From assembly GCA_963752915.1 (NCBI GenBank), contig CAVVZZ010000002.1, positions 620,001 to 684,000 of the forward strand: a stretch of 64,000 bases of DNA, read 5' to 3'. This document shows positions 8,662 to 16,690 of this stretch, piece after piece. Origin of the DNA: DATJPR01 sp963752915. Its GTDB lineage: Bacteria > Bacteroidota > Ignavibacteria > UBA10030 > UBA6906. Under the pieces are notes generated by a model that was not told the DNA's origin, searched no databases, and saw nothing but the letters and a program-made list of their open reading frames with translations. Position 1 is the first letter of the stretch, and each line of letters opens with the position of its first letter. The position numbers were made by a program, and so were the translations under genes.

Positions 8662-11600
8662 CTAAAAGTCTGCTCCCAAGCTAAAATAGTACTTCGGTGG
8701 CGAGAACGCATTCCAACTCCACGCCCAGGCAACGTCGACTTTGACAAGGAACGCGAGGAAGTAGATTCTCACGCCTGTCCCCATGCCCATGAGGAGGTCC
8801 TGTGTCGTCACGGATCCATCGGGCGTACGCGTGAATGCCCGGTAGTCCCGGTCTCTGGTCCACGCCGAGCCGGCGTCGAAGAACATTACGCCTCCGAGAC
8901 TCTGCAGTCCAAGAGGAAGCGGTCCGGCCTGGACCAACGCGAAGAATGGATAGCGGAACTCGAAATTGAAGAGCGTATACTTAGATCCGAGCGCTGCAAC
9001 ATAATCGTAGCCGCGCAGCGGCGTCCCGACCTGCAGGAAGAGATAATCCTCGGCGTTTTGCAGCGGAACATACCCCCCGTCAAATTCGCGGTTGATCCAG
9101 TTGTCCACCCCGCCAATGATAAATTTCTGAGGATTCCGTCCGAAGCTGCCTCCTCCTGCAAGGCGAAACGCAAGGGCGTAATTGTGACCGAGACTGAGGT
9201 ACGTCCGATAGTCACCCGTCACGTTGAAGAAGCTCAACCCGTCAACGCCGAGGCGGGGCGTGCCAAAAACACTGAACCGGTACCGTGTGCCGTTCATCGG
9301 AGAGATCATTCCCCAGAGCGAGGTGTCGTGCGTGTAGGCGATCGTGGGAACCAGAACGCTTCGCGTCTGCGTGGGCTCATCGGGGTAGTCGAGATTCTCT
9401 TTTGAGATATTATAATAGTTGAGACTGAAGTCCATTCTGTCAAACCTGTCGAACGGATAGAGTGCGGAAATGGAGCCTCCATAGAGGAGGAAGCGGAAGA
9501 GGCTCACTCCGTAGTTCGGATCGTCGACATACACGAACCGGGCGCTATGGAAACCGCCGAACCCCAGGTCCAACCGGTTCGGGAGATAGTAATACTGGAG
9601 CCCGTAGTCGCTGTTCTTCAGGTCGAGCAGGAGATTCGTGACGAAGACAATCTGATGATCGCCCATCAAATCACTGAACGCCATCACTGTCGATCCGGTC
9701 ACGCCGTAAAACGTATCATACCCGGCGTTGCCGTAGATGATATCCGGCGTGAAGTTGAGCTTGTACTTGTTGACGCGGTAGTCGCCGTTCGTGTCCAGAT
9801 TGTTCGCCAGTTTCGGCATCCGCGTGATCGTGGAATCGGTCGGCACGCTCTGGTCGAGGGAGTCGTGGAACACGTAGTTGCTGAAGTCGATCTGGACATT
9901 GTTCCCGTAATGATGCGTCGTGTCCGGCTCCTGGATGGCAACCGAACGCGGTGCAGAGATCGCCGTCGTGTCTTTCGTTATATCGTTCGTCGTATCCTTC
10001 GGTGTGATGACCGCCACGGGAGGCGGTACCATCGGCGGCGGGGGCGCGGAATATTTGGCCTTATAGAATTCTGTAGGCTCAAGCTCGGCCACCTTGATGT
10101 CGCGGTCGAACGGGTTCCGCATCAGGAAAATATCGAAACCGGCATTGTTCAGCGAAGAGAATGCAAGTTTCGATCCGTCGTGCGACAGACTGAGCTGGTA
10201 GACGCCGCTGAGGGAGTTTGTGATCGGGCGGAATTTCCCCGAGTCGAGGTCCATGCGGTAAATATTATTGATGCCGTTCCGGTCAGAGACAAAGAGCATC
10301 GTCTTCCCGTCGGGTGATATGACGGGGGATACTTCATCGCTATGCGGCCAATCGGTCAGACGAGTGACTGCGCGCGACGCAACATCGAGACGGTACAGAT
10401 CGTACTGATTGAGCCCTTGTTGCATCACCGAAGTGCCGTGTGTCGACGATCCCCGGTCGGAGGAGAAATAGACCGTTGATCCGTCGGGAGACCAGACGGG
10501 CGTCTGATCGCTGAAAATGTCATCCGTCAGATTGGTGAGTGTTTTTGTGTCGAGATCGTAGGTATAGATGTCCGATTGCGAAGCGGTGTTCCCGACAAAC
10601 GCGAGCGTATTTCCTTTCGGCGACCATTCGACGGAGAAGATTCCCTCGAGCCCAAAGGTGAGCTTCTGCTCGTCGCCGCTCTCCGGGTCCATGATCATGA
10701 TGGCATCTTCTGCCCCGGCTTTTACGGCGAGGGCGAGCTTCTTGCCGTCCGGCGACCAGGAGATTCCCGGCGTCAGGAGATGCAGTTCTTCAAAATTGTT
10801 TGTGGTGTTCCCCGAGACAACTTTTGAAATGAGCTTACCGTCCAGCGAGCTCATGACGTAGATATCGAAGTAGTCGTTCCGGTTCGTGATAAACGCGATC
10901 TTGTCCCCCTGTGGCGTGATCGCAGGGCTGGTATTATAGAAGCCGCCGTCTTTCCGGTGGTCGGTCAGACGCCTGGCATAGTCTCCCGGCTCCTCGCGTT
11001 TCGCGATATCAGGCCAGTACAGGATCTTCTGTTCCTTCTGCCACCGTTCGGAAAGCTCTTCGATGCTGAGACCGATGGATCCACGGAACCCGCCTTCAAC
11101 GCTACGGGTGCTCTTGATCCGGTTGAGAATCTCTCCCACCTTTTGTTCGCCGTACTTGTTCGCAATGTACCACCAGACCGATTGACCGCCGCGGTAGGCC
11201 CAGTAGCCGTAGAGATTCCGGATTTCGGGGAGATACTCGTGGTCCGTCGCATCGCGCAGGAACATGTCAGAATCGGTGTCCCACTTCAGCGCTTCGTATT
11301 CCGCGAGGCCTTCGTTCAGCCAGAGAGGGAGTTGCAGAGAAATATTGTTGGTGATGATAGATTGGATGGACCCGCCATAAAACATATCGTTCACGACGGC
11401 GTGGACCAATTCATGATGGATCACGTGGCGGAATTTCTTGTAGTCTCCCTCGAAAGGAAGGATGACACGGTTCTTAAAGAGTTCCGTCACGCCGCCGATC
11501 CCTTCTTCCAGGTACTCGCTCACCACATTCGTCTGCTGAAACGCATTATGCGAATTGTAGACGATGATGGGGACGCGGTTGACCAGCTGGTACCGGAACG

Positions 11601-11841
11601 ATTTGCTGATGGAATTGTACGCAGATTCAGCCGCTGCCGCGGTGAACTCTGCAAGGGCATGCCCGCCCGAGTCAAAATAGATATCGAAATGGTCGGTCTG
11701 AATATACGACCAGTTGAACCGGTGGTACTGGACTTTGTTCTTGCCGAACATGTCTTCCTGTGCCCACCCCCATGAGAGTCCGAACAGGAGAAGGACGGAG
11801 AGAGAAATGGCACGGAAACGACCAAGAGAACGGGGATTCAT
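8662..11841 (-). CDS. Surface protein: gluzincin-type peptidase, TolB-like propeller, outer-membrane barrel
   Basis: A 1059-residue exported protein. Start ATG 11841 follows GAGGAATCC and gives a signal peptide ending in GWAQ; the frame runs 12 codons further upstream. Residues about 30-270 resemble the peptidase-MA gluzincin group with zinc motif HHELVH (about 142-147) and a downstream Glu in WLNEGLAEYE. Residues about 290-600 are WD40/TolB-like propeller repeats with SPDG and DRNG turns (WSPDGKKLALA, WSPDGSTVYFSS). A Pro-rich linker follows, and the last about 330 residues form beta-strands typical of an Omp85/surface-antigen barrel, ending in Phe. Likely an outer-membrane protein with a periplasmic or surface protease head. 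The individual domains are familiar; whether it cleaves anything is inference. Confidence 0.85.
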   Translation of the reverse strand: MNPRSLGRFRAISLSVLLLFGLSWGWAQEDMFGKNKVQYHRFNWSYIQTDHFDIYFDSGGHALAEFTAAAAESAYNSISKSFRYQLVNRVPIIVYNSHNAFQQTNVVSEYLEEGIGGVTELFKNRVILPFEGDYKKFRHVIHHELVHAVVNDMFYGGSIQSIITNNISLQLPLWLNEGLAEYEALKWDTDSDMFLRDATDHEYLPEIRNLYGYWAYRGGQSVWWYIANKYGEQKVGEILNRIKSTRSVEGGFRGSIGLSIEELSERWQKEQKILYWPDIAKREEPGDYARRLTDHRKDGGFYNTSPAITPQGDKIAFITNRNDYFDIYVMSSLDGKLISKVVSGNTTNNFEELHLLTPGISWSPDGKKLALAVKAGAEDAIMIMDPESGDEQKLTFGLEGIFSVEWSPKGNTLAFVGNTASQSDIYTYDLDTKTLTNLTDDIFSDQTPVWSPDGSTVYFSSDRGSSTHGTSVMQQGLNQYDLYRLDVASRAVTRLTDWPHSDEVSPVISPDGKTMLFVSDRNGINNIYRMDLDSGKFRPITNSLSGVYQLSLSHDGSKLAFSSLNNAGFDIFLMRNPFDRDIKVAELEPTEFYKAKYSAPPPPMVPPPVAVITPKDTTNDITKDTTAISAPRSVAIQEPDTTHHYGNNVQIDFSNYVFHDSLDQSVPTDSTITRMPKLANNLDTNGDYRVNKYKLNFTPDIIYGNAGYDTFYGVTGSTVMAFSDLMGDHQIVFVTNLLLDLKNSDYGLQYYYLPNRLDLGFGGFHSARFVYVDDPNYGVSLFRFLLYGGSISALYPFDRFDRMDFSLNYYNISKENLDYPDEPTQTRSVLVPTIAYTHDTSLWGMISPMNGTRYRFSVFGTPRLGVDGLSFFNVTGDYRTYLSLGHNYALAFRLAGGGSFGRNPQKFIIGGVDNWINREFDGGYVPLQNAEDYLFLQVGTPLRGYDYVAALGSKYTLFNFEFRYPFFALVQAGPLPLGLQSLGGVMFFDAGSAWTRDRDYRAFTRTPDGSVTTQDLLMGMGTGVRIYFLAFLVKVDVAWAWSWNAFSPPKYYFSLGADF

Positions 11842-12039
11842 GGATTCCTCGAAAAACCATACTATAGTATAAAACATCTCGACGTGTTGACGGTTCCACG
11901 TCCGGAAAGCTGGGGGACAGAGCTGCAGAACTGTCTACAAGGAACTGAAAATGTCAATTGAAAGCCAATTCTCAGGCGATTGTCTGACAACTGACAGAAG
12001 GGTCTCGTTTAATCCAGCGGGGGGTTCTCGGGGAAGGAT

Positions 12040-12074
12040 CCAGGGGAGTGCTTTCCGGTTCATCACTCCCCTGG
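12040..12074. other. 11-bp hairpin downstream of the DsrE-like gene
   Basis: CCAGGGGAGTG (12040-12050) pairs with CACTCCCCTGG (12064-12074). It lies 24 bases past the stop of the minus-strand DsrE-like gene but has no T-run, so it may be a 3'-end stabilising hairpin or a factor-dependent terminator. Confidence 0.5.
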
Positions 12075-12097
12075 GCAGTAGAGGGATAACGGGACAC

Positions 12098-12514
12098 CTA
12101 GTGACCTACCTTGATATAGCCCCAACCCTCGTGCTCCTTCGTGATTATCTCGTACACTCCATCGGGTACAGTTTGCACCCCTTCGGCAAGCTGGTTCGTC
12201 TCGATTTTGTTGTGCTTCAACGCCATGCGGCAGACTTTAAAGGCGACTTTCGGCGCTCTCAGTGCCGCGCGAAGATCTCCCATCACCGTCGATTTCTCCG
12301 GCATGACCAGTTCAAATCCCTTGCCGTACATGACCACCTCCAGTTCGGCTTCGGGATTGGCGTCAGAAATTTCCCTGACCCACCGTATCACTGCCTTTTG
12401 ATCCAAGCTGTCTCTGCTAGTCAGATCAAACACCACCCGGTAAGGTGCATTCTGGCTCCGCGCCAGTCCCAGTCCCAGCGCCAGGAAAAAACCAAGCAAG
12501 AGCATACGTTTCAT
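12098..12514 (-). CDS. Exported DsrE/DsrF-like sulfur-relay protein
   Basis: 138 residues with a signal peptide (about 1-21, ending in ARSQ) and a single DsrE-like alpha/beta domain (YRVVFDLTSRD, VVMYGKGFELV). Cys95 in FKVCRMAL occupies the place of the conserved sulfur-carrying Cys of this family, and the C-terminus reads GWGYIKVGH. Proteins of this group bind or hand over sulfane sulfur; a periplasmic location is suggested by the signal. It follows the rhodanese-metallo-beta-lactamase gene on the same strand by about 50 bases and is probably co-transcribed. Exact partner unknown. Confidence 0.82.
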   Translation of the reverse strand: MKRMLLLGFFLALGLGLARSQNAPYRVVFDLTSRDSLDQKAVIRWVREISDANPEAELEVVMYGKGFELVMPEKSTVMGDLRAALRAPKVAFKVCRMALKHNKIETNQLAEGVQTVPDGVYEIITKEHEGWGYIKVGH

Positions 12515-12563
12515 GATAGATCCTCCCGAGGATAGGTAATAAGAATATCATCCGGCGTGTTCC

Positions 12564-13733
12564 CTACTGCCCCCCGACTGCACATTGGTTCTTTCCATTT
12601 TCAAGGACCTCAGCTTCCTGATCATTCACGAACACGAGTCCCACATTGACCCCTTTGATCGTCCGATATACAGAAGGAGCGGTGGCGACGTTCCCGCGGA
12701 TCCAACTGAAAAATCCCGCCTCATCATCCGTGCTTAAACCGGGATTGTCGCGAAGAAGGTGGCCGAGCGATCGATTGATTGTGCCGCCGCTCGTCCGCGT
12801 CGTCTGCGATGTGTAGTGGGCGGGATAGATCATCATGGCGGGATCCCACGTCTTCTTCACTGCCTGAATGCTCTTCCATAGCATCGCCGACCATTCATCG
12901 GTCTTCTCCGCAAGATCCGGCCGTCCGATGGAAGTGAGAAAGATGAAGTCGCCTGTGAATGCGGCATCCTGTCCGATGAGATAGGTGACGCTTCCCGGTG
13001 AATGTCCCGGCGTATGACGGGCGATCAACTGGCACCGACCCAGTCGGATGATCGTGCCGTCGAACACTTCCTTTACTTCCAACAGGCCCGGCGTTCCGTC
13101 GTACGGGTAGACCATGTCAGCGGGGTGAAGATAGTATGGGATTTCCCTTTCGCGTGCGATGAAGGGAGCTCCGCTGATGTAATCCGCATGGACATGCGTA
13201 TCGGCAACAGCGATCAACCTCGCACCCGACTCTTCGATAGAGCGCAGATGAGCAGTGTAGTCTCGAGGAGGATCGATGATCATTGCCTCCCCCGCGCTGA
13301 TCAGGAGATAGCTTAGCGATTCCTTGCCGACACGGTCGAATTGCACCAGCCGATCAAGCGATAGCGTGGGCTTGAGGACGCGCGGGACCGATACGTTCAT
13401 CCAGGCCGCCATGCCGCCGGAGAGCGACCGCGCGTTCGCACCGATTCGGTTGAGATGCATTGCCCCGAATCTGCTGTCGTTGCCATGCGCACAAATCACC
13501 ACAACGGGTGTGGCGGGGTCGATACCGGTCTCAGCAAGATTCGTGATCCGCAACAGTTTCGATCCGACGATGGTGCGAGTGTTTTCCTCCGGGAGAAAGC
13601 CCGCTTGCACGCCACCGCCCCCGCTCGCGGCACGCATGTCGATGATTTGCACATCGACCCCTTCTTCCAGCGTCCGGACTAGCTCCAGCGGCGTGATTTC
13701 AGGAACGCTCCGGTTGCTCACAGTGTTACCCAC
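12564..13733 (-). CDS. Rhodanese-metallo-beta-lactamase fusion (persulfide dioxygenase-like)
   Basis: About 390 residues. An N-terminal rhodanese domain (about 5-120) has an intact active-site Cys in VVVICAHGNDSR. The C-terminal metallo-beta-lactamase domain has THVHADY, HTPGHSPGS, GDF and PAHY, the iron-binding set of persulfide dioxygenases of the ETHE1/Blh group. The usual fused order has the lactamase domain first, so rhodanese-first is worth noting. Likely oxidises glutathione or protein persulfides to sulfite and uses the rhodanese domain to move sulfane sulfur. The start is uncertain: the frame is open to 13883 but would overlap the divergent cytochrome gene; GTG 13733 or GTG 13721 are the best candidates. 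No export signal is seen. Confidence 0.84.
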   Translation of the reverse strand: MGNTVSNRSVPEITPLELVRTLEEGVDVQIIDMRAASGGGGVQAGFLPEENTRTIVGSKLLRITNLAETGIDPATPVVVICAHGNDSRFGAMHLNRIGANARSLSGGMAAWMNVSVPRVLKPTLSLDRLVQFDRVGKESLSYLLISAGEAMIIDPPRDYTAHLRSIEESGARLIAVADTHVHADYISGAPFIAREREIPYYLHPADMVYPYDGTPGLLEVKEVFDGTIIRLGRCQLIARHTPGHSPGSVTYLIGQDAAFTGDFIFLTSIGRPDLAEKTDEWSAMLWKSIQAVKKTWDPAMMIYPAHYTSQTTRTSGGTINRSLGHLLRDNPGLSTDDEAGFFSWIRGNVATAPSVYRTIKGVNVGLVFVNDQEAEVLENGKNQCAVGGQ

Positions 13734-13778
13734 GAAGAATGTGTATCCATGGTGTTTCCTGGCGGAAGGTTGTCTCCA

Positions 13779-14774
13779 ATGAATCCTGATCCGATCCCTC
13801 AAAAGACGGCCATGTGGACGCGGATAACGATTGCGGCGTGGCTCGGTCTTGCCCTTGCCGCTGTTCCTTTCCCCCGTCTCCATGCAAATCCGCCACAGGA
13901 CACGAGAGAGCCCGGCGCCGGTGAATTGAGTTTCGGGAGGCTAATCCCTGCGACCACGACAATGGTCACGGCGTGGGACATCCCTCGCAACCCGCTGGAG
14001 GACACGACGCTCAACAGTTCGCCGGCAGCGGAGCGGATACGGAGGGGGTTCCGGCTTTTTCTGCAGACGCCGAAAGAAGCGCCGCGATTTACTTCGAACA
14101 AACTTTCCTGCAACAACTGTCATTTAAACGGAGGACAGCGCGAGCGGGCGCTTCCCCTGGTGGGTGTTGCACGCGCTTTTCCGGAATACAACAAGCGCGA
14201 AGGGCGGGTCTTCAGCCTCGAAGACCGCATCGTCGGCTGTTTCATGAGAAGCGAAAATGCCTCGCATGCCCGAAACGCGCATCCCGACACGGCTTCGGAC
14301 GAGGTCGTCGCCCTCGCCGCATACATCACCTGGCTGTCCGACACTCTTTCGTCCGGTGAACATCTTCCGTGGCGGGGACGAAATGCAATTCCCGCCGACA
14401 GTTGCCTGCCGATCGAGAAGATGGATCTTGTTCGAGGAAGAACACTCTACCTGGCAAACTGTCGCACCTGCCATGGAAAGAACGGCCAGGGCGTGCAAGT
14501 CGGTGACAAGAAAGCCGGGCCCCTCTGGGGTCCGAATTCATGGAATGACGGCGCGGGCGCAGCGCGCATTTACACGCTTGCCGGGTTCATCCGCTATGCG
14601 ATGCCCTATCTCAAACCCGGAAGCCTGACCGATGAAGAGTCGCAACACATCGCCGCGTACATCAATTCCAAAGCACGCCCTCGTTACCCGCTCAAAGACC
14701 AGGACTACAAAGTCACCGGCATCCCACGCGATGCCGTGTACTATCACAAGCGTCATCTCGCCGCGAAACAGTAG
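13779..14774 (+). CDS. tsdA: TsdA-like dihaem cytochrome c (thiosulfate dehydrogenase/tetrathionate reductase)
   Basis: A 331-residue exported dihaem cytochrome. Start ATG 13779 follows GGAAGG; MWTR at 13812 is an alternative and begins the signal peptide proper. Haem sites are CNNCH (Cys111) and CRTCH (Cys228). The motif SLEDRIVGCFMRS places Cys154 where TsdA proteins have the Cys ligand of haem 1, the catalytic haem that interconverts thiosulfate and tetrathionate. This Cys ligand, together with the flanking EDRI-GCF-RS pattern, separates TsdA from ordinary dihaem cytochromes. Neighbouring sulfur genes support the call. The direction of the reaction cannot be told. Confidence 0.85.
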   Translation: MNPDPIPQKTAMWTRITIAAWLGLALAAVPFPRLHANPPQDTREPGAGELSFGRLIPATTTMVTAWDIPRNPLEDTTLNSSPAAERIRRGFRLFLQTPKEAPRFTSNKLSCNNCHLNGGQRERALPLVGVARAFPEYNKREGRVFSLEDRIVGCFMRSENASHARNAHPDTASDEVVALAAYITWLSDTLSSGEHLPWRGRNAIPADSCLPIEKMDLVRGRTLYLANCRTCHGKNGQGVQVGDKKAGPLWGPNSWNDGAGAARIYTLAGFIRYAMPYLKPGSLTDEESQHIAAYINSKARPRYPLKDQDYKVTGIPRDAVYYHKRHLAAKQ

Positions 14775-14794
14775 CGGACCAGCGGGCCCGACGA

Positions 14795-15478
14795 TTACCC
14801 GGCGTAGCAGTACGTGCAGCCGTGTTCCTGGGCGCGATTAACGGCGAGAACGCCTGACGGGACCAGCTGAATTCCAGGGAAGATTCCCGACACCCAATCC
14901 TGTTTGACGGCTGCCGCTTCCATCTTCATCTTTTTAGCAACCATCTGGCTCATGACGGTGAGGGCCATGTCGCAGATGCCGAACAGGACACCGCTCTTCT
15001 GGAGCTGGTCGATCGACATTCCCGGCAGAGGCAGGACACCTTCTTTCGGCTGCCAGAACGGATTGTGTTTCAGAACTTCATGGGTGGCCAGGTTGGTGAC
15101 TTTGAACATAGAGGGGAAATTGTACTTCTGCCAGACACGGTCTTCGAGGCCCAGCACGATTCCCTCATGGCGGAGCACAACGACAGCAGTAACGTCTTTT
15201 TCATCGACGCCGGCGGCCTGATTCGTCATCAAAAAAACACGAGACCAGACGAGAGGGAGGCCGCTATTCGAGCCTGGGGCATCGAAGAGCTGGCGGTGTT
15301 TGCCGTTGATTTTTTGGAGCCACTGCTCGAATTCGGAATTGTCAGGGAGAGGAGGGATAAGGTGGTTTGCGAAGCCAAGGCTCGAAGGAAGCGAGAGACC
15401 GGCGACGCCAACAGACGCGGAAGCCAGGAGAGTTCCAAGGAAATTCCTACGGCGGATAGCATGCTGGGGAGCAGACAT
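14795..15478 (-). CDS. Tat-exported DsrE-like protein with C-terminal Cys pair
   Basis: 227 residues with a twin-arginine signal (RRRNFLGTLLAS, residues 9-20) and AGGAGG before ATG 15478. The mature domain resembles a family of exported DsrE-fold proteins: WSRVFLMTNQ, VVVLRHEGI, LQKSGVLFGICDMAL, PSGVLAVNRAQEHGCTYCYAG. Three Cys (169, 221 and 224) could carry sulfur or a disulfide. Tat export suggests a folded or cofactor-bearing protein. Convergent with the TsdA-like gene and divergent from the YeeE/YedE pair. I know the family mainly by recurrence near sulfur and cytochrome genes; the biochemical role is inferred. Confidence 0.7.
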   Translation of the reverse strand: MSAPQHAIRRRNFLGTLLASASVGVAGLSLPSSLGFANHLIPPLPDNSEFEQWLQKINGKHRQLFDAPGSNSGLPLVWSRVFLMTNQAAGVDEKDVTAVVVLRHEGIVLGLEDRVWQKYNFPSMFKVTNLATHEVLKHNPFWQPKEGVLPLPGMSIDQLQKSGVLFGICDMALTVMSQMVAKKMKMEAAAVKQDWVSGIFPGIQLVPSGVLAVNRAQEHGCTYCYAG

Positions 15479-15635
15479 GATAGTTCCTCCTCTGGTGGTG
15501 GGGACAATAGAATGTGAAAGAACAGTGGGGGCGAATCTAAAATAGTGGTTTTTAAAAAGCAAGAACTTTCTTAGGAAAGTCATGACGGGGGAACGGTCCT
15601 AGCCGCGCAATCCAAAAACGTCAATGAGGCGAGCA

Positions 15636-16196
15636 ATGGAGTTTCTAGCGTCGTTTTGGCCCTGGTATATTACCGGGCCGATCATCGGGCTCTATGTGCC
15701 GGTCCTGTACATCCTCGTCAACAGGCATTTTGGCATATCGTCCACTTTTCGCGACGTCTGCGCAGCGGTCATACGGCCGCGTGCGAAGTATTTCCAGTAT
15801 GACTGGAAAGACCATCGTTGGCGGATAGTCTTTGTCATCGGGATCGCGATCGGGGGATTTCTGTCGCACCCGGCTCTCGGCGTTCCGGCGACGAATGTCA
15901 TTTCCCGCCACACACTCGCTGCTCTCTCTTCGCTGGGCGTACGGGATTTCACTTCGTTGATTCCTGGCGATTTATTTTCGTGGAAGTCTCTCTGGACCGT
16001 TCGCGGGGCATTCCTCTCCGTCGTCGGCGGGTTCCTGGTAGGATTTGGCACACGGTACGCGGAGGGCTGCACATCAGGACATTCCATTCACGGCATCTCG
16101 ACGTTTCAACTGGCGTCCCTCGTCGCCACACTCTGTTTCTTTTTAGGGGGGATTGTCTCAACGTACTTCGTCCTGCCCTGGGTTCTCCATCTATGA
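15636..16196 (+). CDS. YeeE/YedE-type sulfur transporter, first half
   Basis: A 186-residue membrane protein with about five hydrophobic segments. ATG 15636 is preferred over ATG 15624 because GAGG lies six bases before it. The conserved YeeE/YedE motif GFGTRYAEGCTSGH is present; in the family (TsuA) Cys residues of this kind line the path for thiosulfate. It is half the length of a fused TsuA, and the other half is encoded next, so the two probably form one transporter. They are coupled: only 14 bases separate this stop from the next start. Confidence 0.88.
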   Translation: MEFLASFWPWYITGPIIGLYVPVLYILVNRHFGISSTFRDVCAAVIRPRAKYFQYDWKDHRWRIVFVIGIAIGGFLSHPALGVPATNVISRHTLAALSSLGVRDFTSLIPGDLFSWKSLWTVRGAFLSVVGGFLVGFGTRYAEGCTSGHSIHGISTFQLASLVATLCFFLGGIVSTYFVLPWVLHL

Positions 16197-16210
16197 CAAA
16201 GGAGCGAGCG

Positions 16211-16621
16211 ATGGTGTACTTCATAGTGTTGTGCCTGGGGATTTTTTTCGGTATCACTCTCACGAACGGTGAGGTGATCTCATGGTTCCGCATCCAGGAG
16301 ATGTTTCGCTTTGACTCTTTCCATATGTATGGGGTCATCGGCTCGGCGATTGTGATAGGTGCGCTTTCCATGCTTCTCATCAAGCGGTTCAAGGTACGGT
16401 CGGCAGACGGCGCGGCCATCGTTATTGAGACGAAGAAGCTGGGAAAGGGGACGGTGATCGGAGGTACGATTTTCGGGATTGGGTGGGCGCTCACCGGCGC
16501 ATGTCCGGGGCCATTGTACGCGCTTGCCGGGAACGGGTACCCGGCGTTTGCGGTGGCGTTACTCTCAGCGATCGCGGGAGCGCTTGTCTATGGTACGATC
16601 AAAGACAAACTTCCGCAGTAA
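16211..16621 (+). CDS. YeeE/YedE-type sulfur transporter, second half (DUF6691)
   Basis: A 136-residue membrane protein with about four segments. ATG 16211 follows AAGGAG by six bases and is preferred over ATG 16193, which overlaps the previous stop. The motif GWALTGACPGPLYALAGNG is the second conserved Cys motif of YeeE/YedE proteins. With the preceding gene it makes a split two-subunit transporter, a known arrangement. Its place next to TsdA-like and DsrE-like genes suggests uptake of thiosulfate or another sulfur-containing anion. Confidence 0.88.
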   Translation: MVYFIVLCLGIFFGITLTNGEVISWFRIQEMFRFDSFHMYGVIGSAIVIGALSMLLIKRFKVRSADGAAIVIETKKLGKGTVIGGTIFGIGWALTGACPGPLYALAGNGYPAFAVALLSAIAGALVYGTIKDKLPQ

Positions 16622-16690
16622 AGGGCCACAGAGAGCACGATGCGCTCCACATCCCCCGCGCTCACGCCCCCGCCGAGGAGTTCCCTGCCG

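Noticed and set aside
9547..10317. Plus-strand open frame of 256 codons
   Set aside because: Antisense to the propeller/barrel region of the large surface protein, with low-complexity, Arg/Val-rich translation and no start signal.
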